From Atrichornis clamosus (Eukaryota; Chordata; Aves; Passeriformes; Menuridae), in contig WBMZ01000341.1 in NCBI GenBank assembly GCA_013400975.1, positions 1-64,000 on the forward strand: a stretch of 64,000 nt of DNA, read 5' to 3'. Below are positions 61,133 to 64,000 of this stretch, piece by piece. The number at the start of each line of letters is the position of its first letter. Position 1 is the first letter of the stretch. Under the pieces are notes generated by a model. The model was given only the letters and a program-made list of their open reading frames with translations. It did not search any database and had not been told where the DNA came from. The position numbers and the translations under genes were made by a program.

Positions 61133-64000
61133 CTGCAAAACAAAAAGCGTTTTGCTAGTACCCAATTTGCAAACATATTGAAAGCCTACAGCCATACACA
61201 ATATAAACAGAGATCTTCAGTTACTCCCTTTTAAATCAGAGTTTATGCTGCTATTTATCTGTTCTGCTTCCAAAAGTGACTCATTTTGCTCAAATACTAC
61301 TACTAAAAATACTGTGACTTTTAGAATCCAAGAAATTCACTATTTCACCTGATCATCTGTTTTTCTGCTTATAAGATGAAGGAAAAAAGAACCAGTGTTG
61401 CTTCTCCTAAGCTAAGCAGAGCTGAGGAGAAAAAAAACATCTACAAGCACTTCCATTAACTTTGATAACCTGTCACAAGGGCGGATGCCAGTTGCTTTGA
61501 CCAAAGAACTAGACTAAGGTAATTTGCATGCAGCTTTCTGCAGAAAGTTACTAATTTTTAAAAACTAATCGAGTAGCCTTAAAAAATAATCCTGAATGTA
61601 AAAAAGTTGCCTTGGGCCATATGACAGATCAGGTCAGTCATAAGACATTAAGTTGTTCCAGAAGTGGAAAATATAAAAGATCCTTTACTTTGAATGTATC
61701 ATAATGACATTACTAGAATTCCTTCACTTTAGTTTATAATGCATAAATGTGCCAATATTACAGACCCAGTCTCATTGAAGCAAAGCATAAAATATTCCTT
61801 AAGGAATAACATGCAGAATATACAGACTTGTTAGGCCAGCAATTGCTTTGACAAAGTGTTACTAGTTTAGACCAGTAATCTGCCTGCATTTCCCTTGCAC
61901 AACTACAGCACAGAACTAGTGAGGATACTTTAACATTAAAATGGATGAAACAAGGGTTTACCATCTGTAACAAAGATGATGAAACAACAGCTCCTAAATG
62001 TTCTTTCAGCCATTAGACTTGTATCCCTTCATTCAAATCATCAAAACAGTCTGGTTTCACAAAACACTATTGTTTAACAAGTTTCCCAATATTAGGAGGA
62101 AGGTTGAGAGATTAGATAACTGTCCATGCAGCACCAGTATTAAAAATAAAACAGCTTATGAGGTTACAGTTTGTATTAATAAGGACTGGGGGTTCTTTCT
62201 TTTTTTTAACATCCAATTCGTAGAATTTTAAAATCTTTATAACAATGCATTCACGTAATATTGTTCTAACACTCAGATGAAGAGGGGTTTTGGCTATGTT
62301 TTTTTGTTTGTTTGTTTTTCTGGAGGGGACCAGGCACAGGGGGACCCGAGTAACATTCTTCAAAACTTTCAGTAATTAATTTTCAAAACTTCCACCGTAT
62401 TTACCAGATGGATTGGGGTTACTCAAGTCCCAGCTAAACCTTGTGAATTATTTCATCAGGCATTAACCTGAACACTCAGTTGCTGGAAAATGAGACTATC
62501 ACATGAAGCACCTGCTTACAAGCAACAGAAAGCAATGACCAGAGTCATGAAACCGCAGTGGGGGAATTTAGAACATGTTTTGACTAAAAGAAACTAAGAT
62601 CAACTTAGATTTTACTGAACATTAGGAACATAAAAGTGAACACAGTAGTCCAAACCAGAGACTCTGCCAACACCCATGGCAGTGCAAGGTGTTCAAGAAA
62701 TGTCTGGGACAAGTATAGAGCAGTATTTTATTTTGAGTTCACATAATAACCTGAGACTGGCAGTCTTATTGAACTAGGATTACAAATGCAAAGCCATGCC
62801 TTTCAATGAAGTTTAGCCTTTCTTCCATTACTGTTTCACTGACCCTAGGACCAACCTGCATTCTAATATACACACAAATTATACCATCAGAGCAACAACT
62901 TTTCCAAAAGTCTTTCATTCCCTGTTCCCACCTCCCGCGCCAACCTTCTCAAGTTGAATAATTTAAATAAACATAATCTCTTCTCCTGTGGAAACTCAGA
63001 CAACTGCATCTAAAGAAGTGCAACCAGCAGGTTCAGGGAATTGATTCTCCTCCTCAACTCTGCTCTGCTCTCGTAAGACCTTCCTCTGGGTTGGGGTCCC
63101 CAACGTCAGAAGGACATGGACCTGCTGCAGACCAGCTGGAGCACTTCTCCTATGAAGACAGGCTGAGAAAGCTGGGGTTGTCTGAGCCTGGAGAAGAAAG
63201 AAGACTCCAGGGACACGTTATAGCAGTCTTCCAGTACCTAAAGGGGCTTCAGGAAAGATGGGCAGGGACTTTAATGGGATAGTGACAGGACAGGGGGGAA
63301 CAGCTTTAAACTGAAAGAGGGCAGGTTTAGATTAGATATTAGAAAGAAATTCTCTACTGTGAGGGTCGTGAGGCACTGGAACAGGTTGCTCAGGGAGGCT
63401 GTGGAGTCCTCATCCCTGGAAGTGTTCAAGGCTATCCTGGATGGGGCCTCAGCAACCTGGTGCAGTGCAAGGTGTCCCTGCCATGGCAGGGAAGTTGGAA
63501 CTACATGATCTTAAAAGTCCCTTCCAAACTAAATCATTCTATGACTCTGTGATTCTATGACTTGACTTCTCTCCTTCTGGGTAAGGTTGTTGGATGTGTC
63601 ATGACAGTAGTCTTACTTTTCCATCACAGTACCTTAAGTTTGCTTGAATATGTTTAAGTGAAAGCAGAGTTAAAGTTTTTGTATTTTTTCAGTATGTCCT
63701 GATTTCCAGTTTGACTGCAACATTTTTTTAAAATATGTTTTGTTAAAGAAACCTTGCTTCTGGAGTAAAAAGTATCTGGAAACACTTGTTCTTCAAGACT
63801 TCAAAAACAAGGAGGGTTTGCACCAAGTTTCCTATGGCAAACACTCCATAAACGTGATCAAATATAAATATAAGCCTCTTGTTGCCCTTAACAAATCTCT
63901 GAAAGCTTCTTAGTGAATTATATGAAGACTTAAAATAAACTGGTTTCCAGTGCTTCTGCCTCCACACCTCATCGAGTCTACAGGAACAGTCTTGATTCCT
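61133..64000 (-). other. SMAP1: SMAP1 intron upstream of the 81-nt exon (partial)
   Basis: This part of the next SMAP1 intron runs off the window end. It contains the CR1 at about 63021-63562 and a short TTTG repeat near 62300-62320. The exons for the ArfGAP domain, with its zinc finger and arginine finger, lie beyond 64000. Confidence 0.8.
63021..63562 (+). mobile_element. CR1 LINE 3' fragment with intact terminal repeat
   Basis: A + orientation CR1 tail from CAACCAGCAGGTTCAGGGAA through CTCTCGTAAGACCTTCC, GAGCACTTCTCCTATGAAGA and CAGGCTGAGAAAGCTGGGG, to the 3' end AATCATTCTATGACTCTGTG then ATTCTATGAC. A small internal deletion is visible near 63085-63130. The terminal ATTCTATGA-type repeat is well kept, so this is one of the younger CR1 copies in the window. 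Confidence 0.94.

Overview
The window is nuclear DNA from a songbird-like (passerine) bird. It is AT-rich and intron-dominated, with vertebrate GT-AG exons. The interspersed repeats are avian: seven CR1 LINE fragments, an avian LTR of the TGTGCTGG...CATGACA type, and one tRNA-Ile-derived SINE with a CR1 tail that matches my memory of TguSINE1, a passerine family. No bacterial-style operon, CRISPR array or structural RNA gene is visible.

Two protein-coding genes converge tail to tail. B3GAT2, a Golgi glucuronyltransferase of the HNK-1 epitope pathway, lies on the + strand. Its last three coding exons are at 6946-7090, 13801-13949 and 14029-14115, with the stop codon at 14113-14115, and they encode the C-terminal 126 residues. 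SMAP1, an ARF6 GTPase-activating protein that binds clathrin, lies on the - strand. Its last six coding exons, in transcript order, are 61052-61132, 39217-39301, 30084-30211, 18900-19068, 17932-18260 and 15428-15562, with the stop at 15428-15430. They encode about 308 C-terminal residues. The SMAP1 ArfGAP domain and the N-terminal half of B3GAT2 lie outside the window. All exon joins keep frame and all introns use GT-AG.

Layout: 1-14115 is the 3' part of B3GAT2, with one antisense CR1 at about 5671-6150. The stretch 14116-15427 lies between the two stop codons and must hold both 3' UTRs. From 15428 to 64000 is the 3' part of SMAP1, whose introns carry a rearranged long CR1 (about 21890-24160), five other CR1 pieces, a solo LTR with a 5-bp target duplication (31406-31987), a decayed LTR piece (about 45611-45735) and the SINE (about 60613-60756). 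The two genes are functionally unrelated (glycan synthesis in the Golgi; ARF6 and clathrin membrane traffic), and their adjacency is the conserved vertebrate order recalled from human 6q13.

I see no convincing novel biological system. The best leads concern RNA processing: a GT microsatellite forming the 3' splice-site tract of the SMAP1 terminal exon, a 6-nt tandem acceptor, an in-frame 81-nt exon likely to be alternatively spliced, a 79-nt intron in B3GAT2 whose retention would truncate the enzyme, and probable convergent 3' UTR overlap.
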